A stretch of DNA of 64,000 nucleotides from assembly GCF_000708205.1 (NCBI RefSeq), contig NW_014575560.1, positions 1,059,113 to 1,123,112 on the forward strand. Direction: 5' to 3'. The position numbers and the translations under genes were made by a program. Each line of letters begins with the position of its first letter. Position 1 is the first letter of the stretch. This document shows positions 47,604-59,300 of this stretch, piece after piece. Below the pieces are notes generated by a model. It did no database searches. It worked only from the letters and a program-made list of their open reading frames with translations, and had not been told where the DNA came from. The stretch comes from Mixia osmundae IAM 14324. Taxonomy: Eukaryota; Basidiomycota; Mixiomycetes; Mixiales; Mixiaceae.

Positions 47604-47823
47604 TGGTCTCCATACAGTCGAATGAGCGATTCGCAGCAGAGTGCTCGGTACGGATGCCAGATGCAATGTGACAGAGCAATGCATGCATGGCGATTACCGC
47701 TCTGGCGCATCCTCGACAGCATCTGGATTGTCGCGTTCTACGTGATGCGCATCACCGTTGAGGCTCGACCAGTCCACGAGTGCCTCCAGTCTGTTCATCT
47801 GCGTCTTCATGGTGCGCAAGATG

Positions 47824-48574
47824 CTAGTAAGGACGGTATCTCGTGTCGGAAGAAAAGTCTGAACGCACTCTGCCGGCCTGTGTGAGCTCAGCGTCGTCTT
47901 GTATCGGGCCTGACCACTCTGGGCGGTCGCCGTTGAGATGCGCGTCATTGTCGAGATGGAACGGTAAAGAGGGCGTTTGCTGTTCTGAGGGCGCAGGATG
48001 TAATGAAGCACACTGCGATAGTGCAGCGAAGATTGCCTCGGCTACGCGCCCGATCATCAGGCTGAGAAAGCAGAGAAGACGGCGGTATGACTCACTCTGG
48101 CTGGCATCTTGTGGCAAGATGTAAAGCTCCCTTTGCTCAGAGTCTTCTTCTTCTTCGTCTCTGCCCTCACTTTCGTCGATCTGACAGTAGATGCATGGCC
48201 TCTCGCTCTCTTGTGCTGAGTCAGGCAGCGGTATGGTACACTTGGGCGAGATGGCATGGAGCGAGATGACGGGATAAGTGAGCCTGACGCCCGTCGAGCT
48301 TTCTGACAGGAACAGCAAGGCACTGCCTCGTCTCGTGAGCTCTTTCCAGGCTCACACGACACATCACGGACTGTTCTGTGACGGAGAGCACGCCTTGTGA
48401 CCAGCCTGCGCTTGCAAAACTCGGCAAAGAGGGCACAAAGCAGATCAAGGCTTGCCCTTGCCAGTGTCTTACCGGTGGCAGGCTCGCAAAGTCGCTCGGC
48501 GTCGTTCTCGTGAGGTCTGCATACTCCTCTGCAGTGATGCTCGTCCCCAGACTGGCTATGCTCTCGATAGGCAT
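47824..48574 (-). CDS. LOT5: pICln/Lot5-type methylosome subunit
   Basis: PH-like protein of the pICln (CLNS1A) family; in animals it holds Sm proteins for snRNP assembly, and the yeast counterpart is Lot5. Exons 48574-48372, 48322-48096, 48041-47824; 215 residues, introns 49 and 54 nt, in phase. Conserved stretches are SLPPVRHWQG, GWSQGVLSVTEHALLFLSES, LTYPVISLHAISP, an acidic CQIDESEGRDEEEEDSEQ, LYILPQDASQTEAIFAALSQ and CASLHPAP. It ends AGRVRSDFSSDTRYRPY. The ATG lies 83 bp from the start of the divergent gene at 48658. Further frames past the stop (47694-47823) were not accepted as exons. Confidence 0.85.
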
Positions 48575-48657
48575 CCCTGAGGAGACAGCGACCGAGCTAG
48601 CGCTAGCAGCCCTTTGCCGCGTTCCTCTCTGCAGACCGACGACGACATGACAAGTGC

Positions 48658-51042
48658 ATGAGCTCACATCGCAAGGCGCTGGCTGGCCTGGCTGTCCTTC
48701 GCCGACAGAGCTCTTTGGCCATCTGCTACGGACGGTCTCAGCCATCCAGGCGAGCGGTCGTAGCGCCGCCAAGACAGTTCAGCCTCTGTGTGCCACAGCG
48801 TGCAGAGACCTCTCTACCGAGCGCAAGGCTGCCCTTCGCTGAGCCTCCCTCCGAAGAGTCCTTGACCGAGCTCAGAGCGCTGCAAACGACGACGTGCGCA
48901 GACTGTCTGCAGGCTTTAGGCTATGCTCGCCTGGACGAGCCACCGCTGTTTCGCGACGCTTTGCCGACAGCGATAGCATCCCACTTAGCCTCACTGGCCA
49001 CCACGCAGCATGACGATACAAACTGGCTGACTGCACTGCTTGAGACGTCCGACTTGGACAGCTGCAGCGATGCCCTCGACCCTACCTGTTTGGCGCGCAT
49101 ACCTTCGGTGCTTGTGAACGTACTGGCTCACAAGTGTCGCACCACGCGCGACGGCGATCTGCTCTACGATACTCTGCGTAACGCTCTCGCGTCGGCTGCT
49201 GTTGATGACGATCGAGCTCTTGCGTGGCTCAAAGCGACGGTGGCAGCACTCGGCAGGCAGAGACGCGACAATTTGACTTTTCGCATCATCGCTTGGCTGT
49301 GTCAGTCGAATGACGCGCGAACGACACGACTCAGGGCCCGAAGATCGACTTGGACCGCACTGGCCTCTGCTCTCTCATCCGTCGCCGTCGTTGCATGCCC
49401 GGCGAATGCACCTGCATACTCGCTACTGTGTGCCACAGCTGCCAAGTCACTCACTGAGGATCAATCGCGTCTGCGGACATTTTCTGTCCTGCTCTACCGT
49501 TCCGACCTGCTAGAGTACGAAGATGCCGCGCGGCTGGTCGAATTGCTGGACTCTCACCGCTTGCGCCTTAACATGGGAATCTGTCTCGCTATGGCCTGGG
49601 CTGCAAACGCTGCCCCGGATCATGACGGCGCAAGGACTCAGCATTGGCTAGAGGAAGCGTCCCGTCATCACACGGTCGTGAAAGATGCCATCTGGTCCGG
49701 CCCGAGACCTGTGGCAGGGCCAAGACGCGGCAGACGGATCCGACTATGGCGCTGGTGCTTGCAAGACGTTACCTTTGCTAGCCTGGCTTACCGGCTCCAG
49801 CACATGTCCGGTCAAGACGCGCTCGATCAGTACAATGCGGCGCGCGAGGACTCGAGAGCCAAGCGAGCCCTCTCCGATGCTGCTCGTCCTCAACGCGCCC
49901 AGCCCAGCGCAAACTTCACACGACTCAGTCTGGTCTGCGTTGTCTTGTCACGAGCAGCGTCAGATCCTCAGGTTCCAGTGGGCACAGTGCTAGCCTTTCT
50001 CAGCGATGTCCGGGATCAAAGACGACTTGGGCAGATACGCCATCGTCTGGTCTCTGTCGAGACGGCAAAGGGCCTGCAGACCCAGGTCTTATCGCCTTAT
50101 GTGTATGAAGTCCTTCTCGAAGGCTTTCTCTATCGCAATGACCCGGCGCAAATTCTCAATGCCTGGCACGAATTGCTCTTGCCTGATCTCACAGTCGACA
50201 TCAATTCGCAGCATGTCCGGATGTACGCCACTGCGCTCATACGGCTCGGCAGGACAGCTCTCGCGCTGAAGATCATCTGCTACTTTGCTCAAAGCGTCTC
50301 GGTAACAGATGGCGACGGTGACATCGAATTTCTGCGGTTTATACATCACCCGCGTATCGAGAAGGCACATCAACACAGCCACTTCAGCTCTCGTGAGCTG
50401 CTGAAACTCACGCGTGAGCTCACGTATGCCCAGCGCTTTGACGAGGTCTATGAGCTCTGGCAAGTGCACGCTGGCGAGGAAGGGGAGCGCTCCGCTAGCT
50501 CTTATGCAGTCTTGCTCGAAGCCGCTCGCAAGGCTGTTCTGTCTCGCCGACTGGTCGAATGGCAAGGTAGACAGCCCTGGCAGTACGCAATGGAGCTTTA
50601 CTGGCACGTTCTCGTGAATGCCTATCCGGCCGTTGCACGTCAGATGGACAAGTACCGCGACGTTTCTTCGCTTCTGCGAGCTTTGCCAACGCTAGCAGAG
50701 CCTGAAGGGCGCTCAATTAGCCTCGAGAGCGTGTCAGAGGCACAAGCGGACCTGATCTCCGAGGAAGCATTCGGAGAGCTCATCCGGCTGTACGCATACA
50801 CCGAATCCGCGGCGGAGATCCCTCTCATCCTGGCCTGGATGCGCCAATTGGGCGTCAAGCCAAGCAGGCCAAGCCTCGTCATTGCTATTAGCGCATTTGC
50901 TAGATCTGTCAGAACGCCGGCCCTGATCTCAGCACTCTCGTCTTGGCTACAGGACTGGCTCGGCCGCGCAGCTATGCCAACGTTTGCAGAGACGGAAGAG
51001 TCGCTCAGCATGTTGCGAGACGTTGAGGCTTCAAGAGATTGA
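48658..51042 (+). CDS. Unrecognised 794-residue protein, probably mitochondrial, helical-repeat
   Basis: Single exon, ATG at 48658, 794 residues. The first ~50 residues are rich in Arg, Ser and Ala without acidic residues (SSHRKALAGLAVLRRQSS), as in mitochondrial presequences. The rest looks like a helical-repeat protein; the C-terminal part FGELIRLYAYTESAAEIPLI, LAWMRQLGVKPSRPSLV resembles a PPR repeat, so a role in mitochondrial RNA handling is possible. I see no single family match and cannot be sure of the PPR call. It starts head to head with the pICln gene and ends 34 bp before the right repeat arm. Confidence 0.75.
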   Translation: MSSHRKALAGLAVLRRQSSLAICYGRSQPSRRAVVAPPRQFSLCVPQRAETSLPSARLPFAEPPSEESLTELRALQTTTCADCLQALGYARLDEPPLFRDALPTAIASHLASLATTQHDDTNWLTALLETSDLDSCSDALDPTCLARIPSVLVNVLAHKCRTTRDGDLLYDTLRNALASAAVDDDRALAWLKATVAALGRQRRDNLTFRIIAWLCQSNDARTTRLRARRSTWTALASALSSVAVVACPANAPAYSLLCATAAKSLTEDQSRLRTFSVLLYRSDLLEYEDAARLVELLDSHRLRLNMGICLAMAWAANAAPDHDGARTQHWLEEASRHHTVVKDAIWSGPRPVAGPRRGRRIRLWRWCLQDVTFASLAYRLQHMSGQDALDQYNAAREDSRAKRALSDAARPQRAQPSANFTRLSLVCVVLSRAASDPQVPVGTVLAFLSDVRDQRRLGQIRHRLVSVETAKGLQTQVLSPYVYEVLLEGFLYRNDPAQILNAWHELLLPDLTVDINSQHVRMYATALIRLGRTALALKIICYFAQSVSVTDGDGDIEFLRFIHHPRIEKAHQHSHFSSRELLKLTRELTYAQRFDEVYELWQVHAGEEGERSASSYAVLLEAARKAVLSRRLVEWQGRQPWQYAMELYWHVLVNAYPAVARQMDKYRDVSSLLRALPTLAEPEGRSISLESVSEAQADLISEEAFGELIRLYAYTESAAEIPLILAWMRQLGVKPSRPSLVIAISAFARSVRTPALISALSSWLQDWLGRAAMPTFAETEESLSMLRDVEASRD

Positions 51043-51106
51043 GATTGGCAACCTGGCTCATAAGCGTGCGCCGCCGCACCACTTGCTTACAATGGCTTGA
51101 CGACAG

Positions 51107-51320
51107 GGCGAGCTCAGCAAGTACCTTAACCGCAAGAGCATCGCGGTAGCACGCGAGTACTTCCCCGAGATGCAACTCGAGACTGTCACGGGCGCTGGAC
51201 ATTGGGGTGCGTATCTCGCTCTCAATTTGCGAGGACATGAGCCTGACATTCAGACGCATGACAGTCCACTCTGAAAAGCCCAGCGAGTTTATGCAACTGA
51301 TGCGAGAATTTTGCGCATGA
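51107..51320 (+). pseudogene. Truncated copy of the last two exons of the ABHD11-like gene
   Basis: Exon copies 51107-51206 and 51265-51320 correspond to the last two exons of the gene at 27617-28823. The frame and splice sites are intact; the two coding differences I see (CTG/CTT and CCT/CCC) are synonymous. Everything upstream is missing, because the duplication stops in the preceding intron, so no hydrolase can be made from here. Confidence 0.85.
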
Positions 51321-51780
51321 CACGTTGTGTGGATGAGTGTGCGATGCATCGCCTCTGACTTGCTATAGAGCGACGCAAAAAGTCCAACCACCATGTGACG
51401 ATGCTTCGTATAAGTAAGCTGAAAGCAGTAGCAAGCATGGACGGAGCAAGAGGTTTTGCGGGACGACCCGAAAGTCATGCCCGCACGTAGGAAGTATTGC
51501 GACCCGTGCCGACCCGAAGGCCGTCACTGAGAAAGGCTAACGGTTCGTCATGAAGTTCACGGTGCAATGCCGAAAGCCCAGCCCAATCAGAACATTCTCG
51601 TGAAATGCGCTCATAGGTCAAGGTAAGTATGAAAGCGAAGATTAAAGAATGGCAGTATATATACTCTGCACGCGCTGCGGACAAAACTTTGCTGCCGATC
51701 ATCCCCTCGCACTTGGGCTTCAATTCAGGCTAGCTCGAGGTAAATCTGAGCTACAATGCATGCTCATTCAATGACAGATC

Positions 51781-52081
51781 CTAGTCGTAACAAGGCTCTG
51801 GCTGTGGTGCTGCGACCGGCTTGGGCGTGGCAGTCGGCTGCCCATTGCAGCAGCTCGTGTAGCACTGATGGAATGTATCGCTGCGTGCAATGTCAGCTTT
51901 GGCGTCCAATGCAGTGGCACATAGCACCTACAAGCCAAGACCGGCAGATACAGCAACGCCGGCATTGACGCCAGCGCCAGCCCCTGCGCCAAGAGGTGTG
52001 GCGATCACGCCCGCGCCAGCAGCGACATTGGCAGACACTGCAGCGCCAAAGCCGAGACCGAATCCGAGTGCAGGCGAGCAC
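51781..52081 (-). CDS. Second copy of the small secreted-protein gene (5' part in gap)
   Basis: Mirror copy of the gene at 26736-27155: second exon 51880-51781, intron 51931-51881, first exon visible from 52081 to 51932. The visible bases encode the same protein as the left copy. The signal peptide, pro-region and first CX3C motif fall in the gap; by mirroring, the ATG should be near 52197. Whether this copy is intact cannot be told. Confidence 0.7.
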
Positions 52082-52303
52082 NNNNNNNNNNNNNNNNNNN
52101 NNNNNNNNNNNNNNNNNNNNNNNNNNNNNNNNNNNNNNNNNNNNNNNNNNNNNNNNNNNNNNNNNNNNNNNNNNNNNNNNNNNNNNNNNNNNNNNNNNNN
52201 NNNNNNNNNNNNNNNNNNNNNNNNNNNNNNNNNNNNNNNNNNNNNNNNNNNNNNNNNNNNNNNNNNNNNNNNNNNNNNNNNNNNNNNNNNNNNNNNNNNN
52301 NNN
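52082..52303. other. Assembly gap (222 N)
   Basis: Run of N inside the right repeat arm. The matching stretch of the left arm (26630-26854) is 225 bp, so the gap length is about right and no large insertion is implied. Confidence 0.99.
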
Positions 52304-53389
52304 GAGTCGAGCAAAGTCAAGGATGAGGAGCAGCATTGTAGCGCAGCTTATGTACTCGCTGCATGTTCCGTGACAGAAGGCCGGGCGAGCCTTGCAGATG
52401 GGTGAGAAGCAAACGATGCAAGAAAGATCATGCAATTTCAAAAGAAGGAAGTCCGTGCGGTATGAGCTCGAGGCTCGAGCGACTATGCTGTTGAGCCGCG
52501 CGGCGGTTTCAACCGATTGCTATCAAGCCATACAGAGTCGAAAGCATGTGTGCACTATCTGCGATTGAAGCAATGCGTAGCAAAAGGCGATACAGGTTGA
52601 CGAATAGTCAAGTCATTGTCGTAGGTGAAATACTGACAGCACGCAAGTCCACCTGGAGTANACTTGGAGTAGTGCTCCATAGTTGTCACATTTACTGGAT
52701 GTCATGAGACGTTCGAACAGCCCTTGATGGCTTATCAAGCTTGCAAGAAGATACAAAGAGTGCCCAGAATTGAAGCGAACATAGTCGATAGTGAATTGCT
52801 GTTGTGTTAGAGGCCATTAAACCACCTCGTATCCTTTACGATGTTACCATCAGTTGACGTTGATAACTCCTGGAGGCTAATTCCTGTCGGGAATCCGCGA
52901 GGCGCGTCCGCTGGAGAGACTGAGTTGATTGATTCGTCTCATTCCGGCTATGCCTGACATGTCCCGCTAGCCTCACATTCTGTTGGTCTATACAGACAAG
53001 CGCATCTCTTTTTGGGTCTCTCGTTGCAGCCGACAGACCTCATTCCCTCTCAGCNGGCAGATTTAGTGAGGTTGCATCGATTTACTCCATCGCCTTACGC
53101 GACGATCGATAGTCATACACCTACGGCACGCAACAGCATGCGTCATACGCACAGCTCAGCAGAACGTACATGGGCACTAAGTCGGTCACAGGCGAGTCGA
53201 ATGCGCCGCGACGGCTCATATTTGTGTCAGAGTTATGATCCGAGATGTTCGTTCGTAGCGACATGGGCTGGCTTCTCGAAGATCAAATGCGGAATGCTCG
53301 CGCAGCATGGCTTCGCGCTTATTTTTTCGGCAACAGTCGGCAACGATAGCAAAGCATGCATTTCGCAGCCAGCAAAAGGTCCAAACGTT

Positions 53390-55497
53390 CTATTCGTACT
53401 GACTCGCGACCGTCGAAGCATAGCCGAAGCGTGGCGAATTGAGGAGGATCGCAAACACGAGACCCGAAGCAAGCGAGGTAAGTGGTACAGTGAGGATCTG
53501 CATCAAGACATTGTCAACTGTCGAGCCGGGTAGCTCTGGCCCGGGCTTACCCAGCCAAAGATAATCCACAAAACCTGTCTCCAGTTGACTGCCCTCCACG
53601 AGCCACCGCAAAGGCCCACTGCTACTGTGGAGCCTACGATGGTCTGCGTAGTCGAGACGGGCAGGGCAAGTTGCGTGGCGATGACGACCGTCGTAGCTGC
53701 TCCTGCTTCCATCGCAAAGCCTCGTGAAGGCGAATGCAGCGTGATCCGATTACCAATGCGAGACATCATTTTGTAACCGTATGTGGCCAAACCGATGACT
53801 ATGAATGTTGCACCGTAGACGAGGATCCACACGGGAACCGGAGAACGACTGCCAGCTGTAGCACCTGTTCGCCAGATGAGGTAGATTGTGCTAAAGGGGC
53901 CAACTTCACGAGCAGTCTGCGTCAGCTCTATAGATCCATATGATGAAGCGACACGCACTAGCGTTGCTGACGTCATTCGCGCCGTGCGAGAAGCTCATGA
54001 CGCAAGCTGTCATGACTTGCAAAAAGGAGAAGGCGTGCTCGGTAGAGTTGGGATGCTGCTTTGCCTGAGCATGTACGGCCGCAATCCGGGAAGCAACGCG
54101 ATCGCTACCACCTGCTTGCATCGCCACGACATCCTGCTCGCTCATCAGCGACGCTCGGAGGAAGGGCTGCGGGTAGTATCGTAGTACTTACTCGTGTCAT
54201 GTTATGCCACGGCTTTCGTATGGTATAGTGCTTCGCCAAGATCACCAGGTTGCTTGGAAGATACCAATCACCATCCAGGTGGGGGCGCACGAGATCGCCC
54301 TCCGCGTTAAATTGCACCTTGTCGTGAGTCAATGCGGTGCTAGACTTGAGATCTACTTTGTCCTCCGTAGACGGTGACTCGGTGCCGCCAAGGGCCTCTT
54401 GCCTGACATTCTTCTCGTCCACTGCATGTGTGCCGGCCTGAAAAGCTGACAGCGCTGCTATCTCTGGAGCGGGCGTGTCTCCGTGTCCCTTGTAGTAATC
54501 TTTGAGACGGTCAGCGTGATCGCTTCACCCAAGGATAAATCTTACCGGGCACGGCTGCAGGCGCAGTAAACGCACCAGCGTCAGCGGGAGGCACGCGACG
54601 CCAGAGCAATGGTCCTCTGCAGACATCCATATGAATTTTGCTTGACAAGGCTCATGAAGCCTTACCTGAAGAAATCCCACCAGCGTACGGTGTAATCGCC
54701 CCTGATGACACGCGCATAGACAAATGGCACCCAGAATAGGAAAGCCAGGAGTGCGACGACTGATGCGGTGCCAAAGATTGCAGCCACTGTAGTAGCTGTG
54801 GCCAAATTGTTGAGCTTGAGACCCGGCGAACCTTTCCAGACGACATTCATGACAAGGATAGCTGTAGCCGCGAAGAAGAAGAGAGGACCGAACATGATCG
54901 CCTTTTTGGCGCTGTCTTTGCGCTCAAGGATGCACAGACGGCAAATGGTGTAGATGATGGCCGACAGGATGCCGGCGATGCCAGGTGCAATAGCCCAGCC
55001 CGCGATGATACCCCCAACGCCTAGACAGATTTGATCAGCGTGCTCAGCCGGATGCAAACGTAGAGCGAACCTTTCCACCCCCATGAGACGCTTTCCATTG
55101 TGCCCGTAGCTGCCACGCCGACGCCGACGACAGCAAAAGTGATCGAGTGAGTGGTGGAGACGGTGAAGCCGATCTTGGTGGCTACGAGTAGCCAAGTAGC
55201 AGACACTGACAATGCCACGAGCATGGCCAGCATCAACACCGCTGGATCCTCGTTGAATGTCGACGTTTGAATGATCTTAGATCTGATTGTATCTGTCACA
55301 CGCGAGCCTGCAAGAACGGCACCCAAGAACTCGCAAATAGCAGCAGCAATGGTGGCTTGGAAGAGCGTCAATGATCGCGATGACACGGACGTCGCAAACG
55401 AGTTGGCTACATCGTTGGCACCGATACCGTATGCATCGAGCGCCGCACCGATGAATCCCAAGGCGATGATCCAGTCATACGCGCCGAAGGCTCCCAT
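53390..55497 (-). CDS. PHO89: PHO89-type Na+/phosphate symporter (PiT family)
   Basis: Plasma-membrane phosphate:sodium symporter, usually induced by phosphate shortage or high pH. Exons 55497-55071, 55020-54666, 54616-54546, 54499-54192, 54136-53959, 53903-53551, 53497-53390; 599 residues, all phases agree. Both PiT signatures are present: [18 protein letters not shown] (about residue 26) and [19 protein letters not shown] (about 439). Helices include [47 protein letters not shown] and [20 protein letters not shown]; the cytosolic loop between the halves is long and charged. Two introns end in AAG (54500-54545, 53904-53958) and one in GAG (54137-54191), which is unusual. The 3' end lies beside the right repeat arm. 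Confidence 0.95.
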
Positions 55498-56383
55498 TGT
55501 GCCAGCTTTGGCTCAAGCTATCGACACGTCTGAATTTATACCTGTATGAGAGATGCATTGTGCTTTACTCGGCGCAGTCTTGGACTCGAACGTGCTCTAC
55601 CGAAGCTCGCTGGGCGTCAGGCATCGCTTGGCCGATTTTGCCAAGGCATATCTTGGCGCGTGGCGGGCGGGCGGAGAACCTCGAGAGCCCGTTCAGCGGA
55701 GCAACGGGGCAACAAGGTGCGTAGGCATTGTGTGCACTCCCAGACAAGCCGCCAAGACGCTTCCAGGCTGACGAATGACGACTTTGCTTGTTTCACGCGA
55801 AAGCCGCTGACTTTGCTATAGAGACACAATCATTTACGATCTGATGCTGATGAAGCGCCTGCACGAGTGCGAATACAGAACAACGACGATCGCGACACCT
55901 GCGAGGCTTGATTGTCGAGACCTATCTCAGGAGTTCCATCGCTGGGTGCTGTTTAATGAGCTTGGCAGTTGAGATGAGCAGATTGTCTCGAATAGGCAGG
56001 CCTATGATGAGCCGCGAGGAAAGTTGAAGATCTGCATTGCGATGCAAGCCATGCGCTGGAGACTGGAATGGGGAGTGGCGGCAAGCTTCGCCTGGGAGAT
56101 GCAGAGCGAGCCGTGTCAGGTATTCGACCCTCATGGTCGATGATAGCCCGCCCCTGATCGAAAGATCTGCGCGTCATTAGCCCGCGCCTAGCTTTCCCTT
56201 AGCACTTTGGTCGAGACGCAGCTCGACTGCCACGGGACGGCGACGATCCGATCGCCTGCGACCAGGACCTCTGCAAAGGGGCGCGACTATCTCGGCTCGC
56301 AATCTTTCTAGCCAGCTCCTGTACGCTCTCAGGGCAACAGGCGCGTCCTGACAAGTCACTGATCACGACACAGCCAGCGCAAG
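55498..56383. other. Divergent intergenic region PHO89 / kelch-BTB
   Basis: 886 bp. No exon supported and no CACGTG core found, although PHO89 is a phosphate-regulated gene in yeast. Should hold both promoters. Confidence 0.55.
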
Positions 56384-59300
56384 ATGTCAGCTCCCAACTC
56401 CGCCGGCGCCGGCAGTTCCGGTCAGAGCGTGTCATTAGCAGCCCAATCGACTTTGGCAGATTTGACAGCATGCGTACGAAGGACCAAGGGCGATATTCCC
56501 CCGCCGCTCGTCGGAGCCTCGACGACCGTCATTGGCAATCGCATGTACCTCTTCGGCGGCAGACTTGTGCCGACGCGTGTCATGATAGACGACCTGTACA
56601 TTCTTGACCTGCCTACGCTGACGTGGAAGAAAGTACTGCCAGTCTCCTCGCCTCCAGACGAGCAGACCACAAAGCCGAGCAAGCAGGCCATACGCGCGAC
56701 ACGCAAGACGCAAGTTGGCGACCCGGCAGCTGACGATTCAGACCAGCAGTCTTCGGGCGACGAGATCGATCTAGATGAGGCCTCGCTCGCAGCAGAGCAG
56801 CAGCGTCAAGTACAAGCCAAACAGGACACCTTGCCGCCTTCGCCACGTTACTTTCATTCTGCCGAAGCCTATGGGGATAAGCTCCTCATTTTCGGGGGCA
56901 TGGGATATGAGCCAGATGCCGACAGGACAGCCGAGCCAGCCGCCGACGAGCCAGAGACGGGACTGTGCGTCATGAACGATCTCATCGTCTTCGACACGCA
57001 CACTCAAACTTGGTCCCATCCTACAACCTCGACGGCGCTCATCACACCGCTTGCTGAGCCTGTCAGGGGCCCCTCGGCGCGATATGCGCACCTCTCGTCA
57101 ATCTCAAATGATTGCCTCGTCATACTTGGCGGACAGGATCTAGCGAATACATATCTGCAAGAGATGAACGTATTAGATCTCAAGCGCATGATGTGGATCG
57201 AATCCCGCGCGTGGGATGGTCACTGCGGAACATATCGTTCCGTGATAGCATCGCGCAAGCAAGGTATCCGTTTCAACGATCCCATCACATTGGCCACGAC
57301 GTTGTCGGCAACGACCTCACGTGAGGCGTCTGTGCCAGACCTGCAGGGACGCAACGCCTCGCGTACATCTGTGGATGCGGACGACCCTTCGCGCAACTCA
57401 TTCTACGCTAACGACATCGCTTTGCACATGCCATACTCTGTGCCAATCGACGCAGACTCATTAGAACCGATTTATCTGTATTCAAACTATAATTTCAGCA
57501 ACGTCAAACGCTCCCTCGAGCTGATCTCTGCACCAACACCCGGTCTGAGCGAGTCATGTACGGTCACCAACCTGTCAGCTGCTATGACGGGCTTGCCCAG
57601 CCTTCCGCCCGGACTTCGCTTTCCGACAGGTAGCGTCATCGGTCAACACCTCGTCATCTCTGGCACATATCTCAGTCATCAGATGAGTTGCTTTGCGATC
57701 TGGGCACTCGACCTGTCTCACGTCGGTCAAAGTGATCCCGCCTCGCTATCATGGCAACGCATCGATCCGGGCTCCATCATGGCTCATGGGGCCAGCTGGA
57801 ACAAAGCTGTCACGTGGAAGAACACCATGGTCGTTTTAGGCGATCGCGACAGAGATATTGCGACCGATTACGACCATAGACAGGTACAGTCTTGACGTGG
57901 GGCCCGTGACGCGCTGACAGGAAAGCGTAGACAAACTTCAATCACGTTGCGCTCGTGGATCTCGAAGCGTTCGGCATTTATCAGCCCCCGCCCCAGATTT
58001 TGCCAGTACTTGCACAGGAATACGGTCTGACGAGTCTTTCAGAGCCCTACCTTTGTGACTTCGAGATCGTCTGCTCCGACGGCAAGCGCGTTGGCTGCTC
58101 ACGCAGGATACTCGAAGAACGATGGCCTCTCTTTCGCGACAAGCTCAGCCAGTTCCGCAAAAAAGCCGGCAAGGCCTACATCGCGGCAACATCCACGGCT
58201 CCACTCGCACCCGGCGACGAAGATGGTGACGAATCAGATGTTGAGATCCCTTTAGAGACTGGGACAGGCGATGCAGCATTGCAGCTCAATATCACGCCAC
58301 GCTCGATGGCCTTACCCGAGCCTGCTGCAGTAGTCACCGCTCTGTTGCAATACTACTACACACTCGCCATCTGTACCTCCTTGCAGCAAGCCTTGCCGAA
58401 TTTGGTCGCAATGCTACTCTTCGGCCGTCAAGTGAAAGATGTCAACTTGCAAGCGCTTGTCGTGCATGCTCTTCATTGTCATCTATCTCAGGGTCAGGGG
58501 AACGCCGCAATAGTCTACGAAGCCGCCACCCTCAGCGGCTGTATCGCGCTGCAAGTCAGAGCGCTGAAAGCGATGATGAATTCAAGCAGAGGACTGGGCA
58601 CAACTAGGCAGCCTGGCCCGGGCGTTGCCGTTCCACTTGCACAAGGTGAGCCCGTCTGACATATACGCAATGCCTGCTTATTTGTGGACAGGTCAAGCCG
58701 CGACACAAAGAACTTCAGATGCACGTCCGCCTGAACAGAGCAGTCTACCGCTGCGATCAGCTGCCAGCGGAGTGTTTCCCACGGGCCGCAGCGACCTGAC
58801 CGGCAGTAATTTGGCCAGCCTCAGCACAGATGCAGATCTGTTGATGGGCTTCTCGGCGAACCGCACGACGCATCGTCCAATCAAAGAGCCTGCGAAACAG
58901 TCTATCAGCCTGAAACAGAGCAGACTCGCGCTGACCGGTCGCTCATCTCTCGATCTCGTAGGCCGCAAGTCTTTTGCAGCATCGTCGACCTACAGTCTGG
59001 AGGGATCTGTCAGTCCCTCGTACACCGGTCGCTCATCGCGCATGGCTTCGATGTCTGCTTCCTCGGCTTCGACAGCACCGACCGAGCCCTCATCACCGCA
59101 TTCGGAGAAGGCGCATCAAATTGGCTTCACGTCTGGTTATCTAAGTCAAAACGGTAGTATGCTAGGACGTAGCAGTACCTTGATCGACGACGATGCTTCG
59201 CTCGTGCCGACCATCACGTCAATTGCGTCAGGCTCGCTGTCGTCAAACAGCTTATCAGGCGCATCCTCACCTCAAGCAGCACCTTTGCATACCAATGTAC

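Larger units (their letters stand above)
51077..53286 (-). repeat. Right arm of the 2.2-kb inverted duplication
   Basis: Reverse-complement copy of 25646-27857. It sits exactly between the stop of the 794-residue gene (34 bp away) and the stop of PHO89 (about 103 bp away), i.e. inserted in a small convergent gap. It starts abruptly inside what is an intron of the ABHD11-like gene in the other arm. Differences from the left arm: about ten in the ~360 bp next to 51077 (with a 3-nt indel) and at least eight in the ~130 bp next to 53286; the middle appears identical. Contains a 222-base gap and undetermined bases at 52661 and 53055. Confidence 0.93.

Noticed and set aside
47694-47823. Possible extra 3' exon of the pICln gene
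   Set aside because: The frame with the stop at 47824 already gives a complete family-sized protein; no good splice pair forces the extension.
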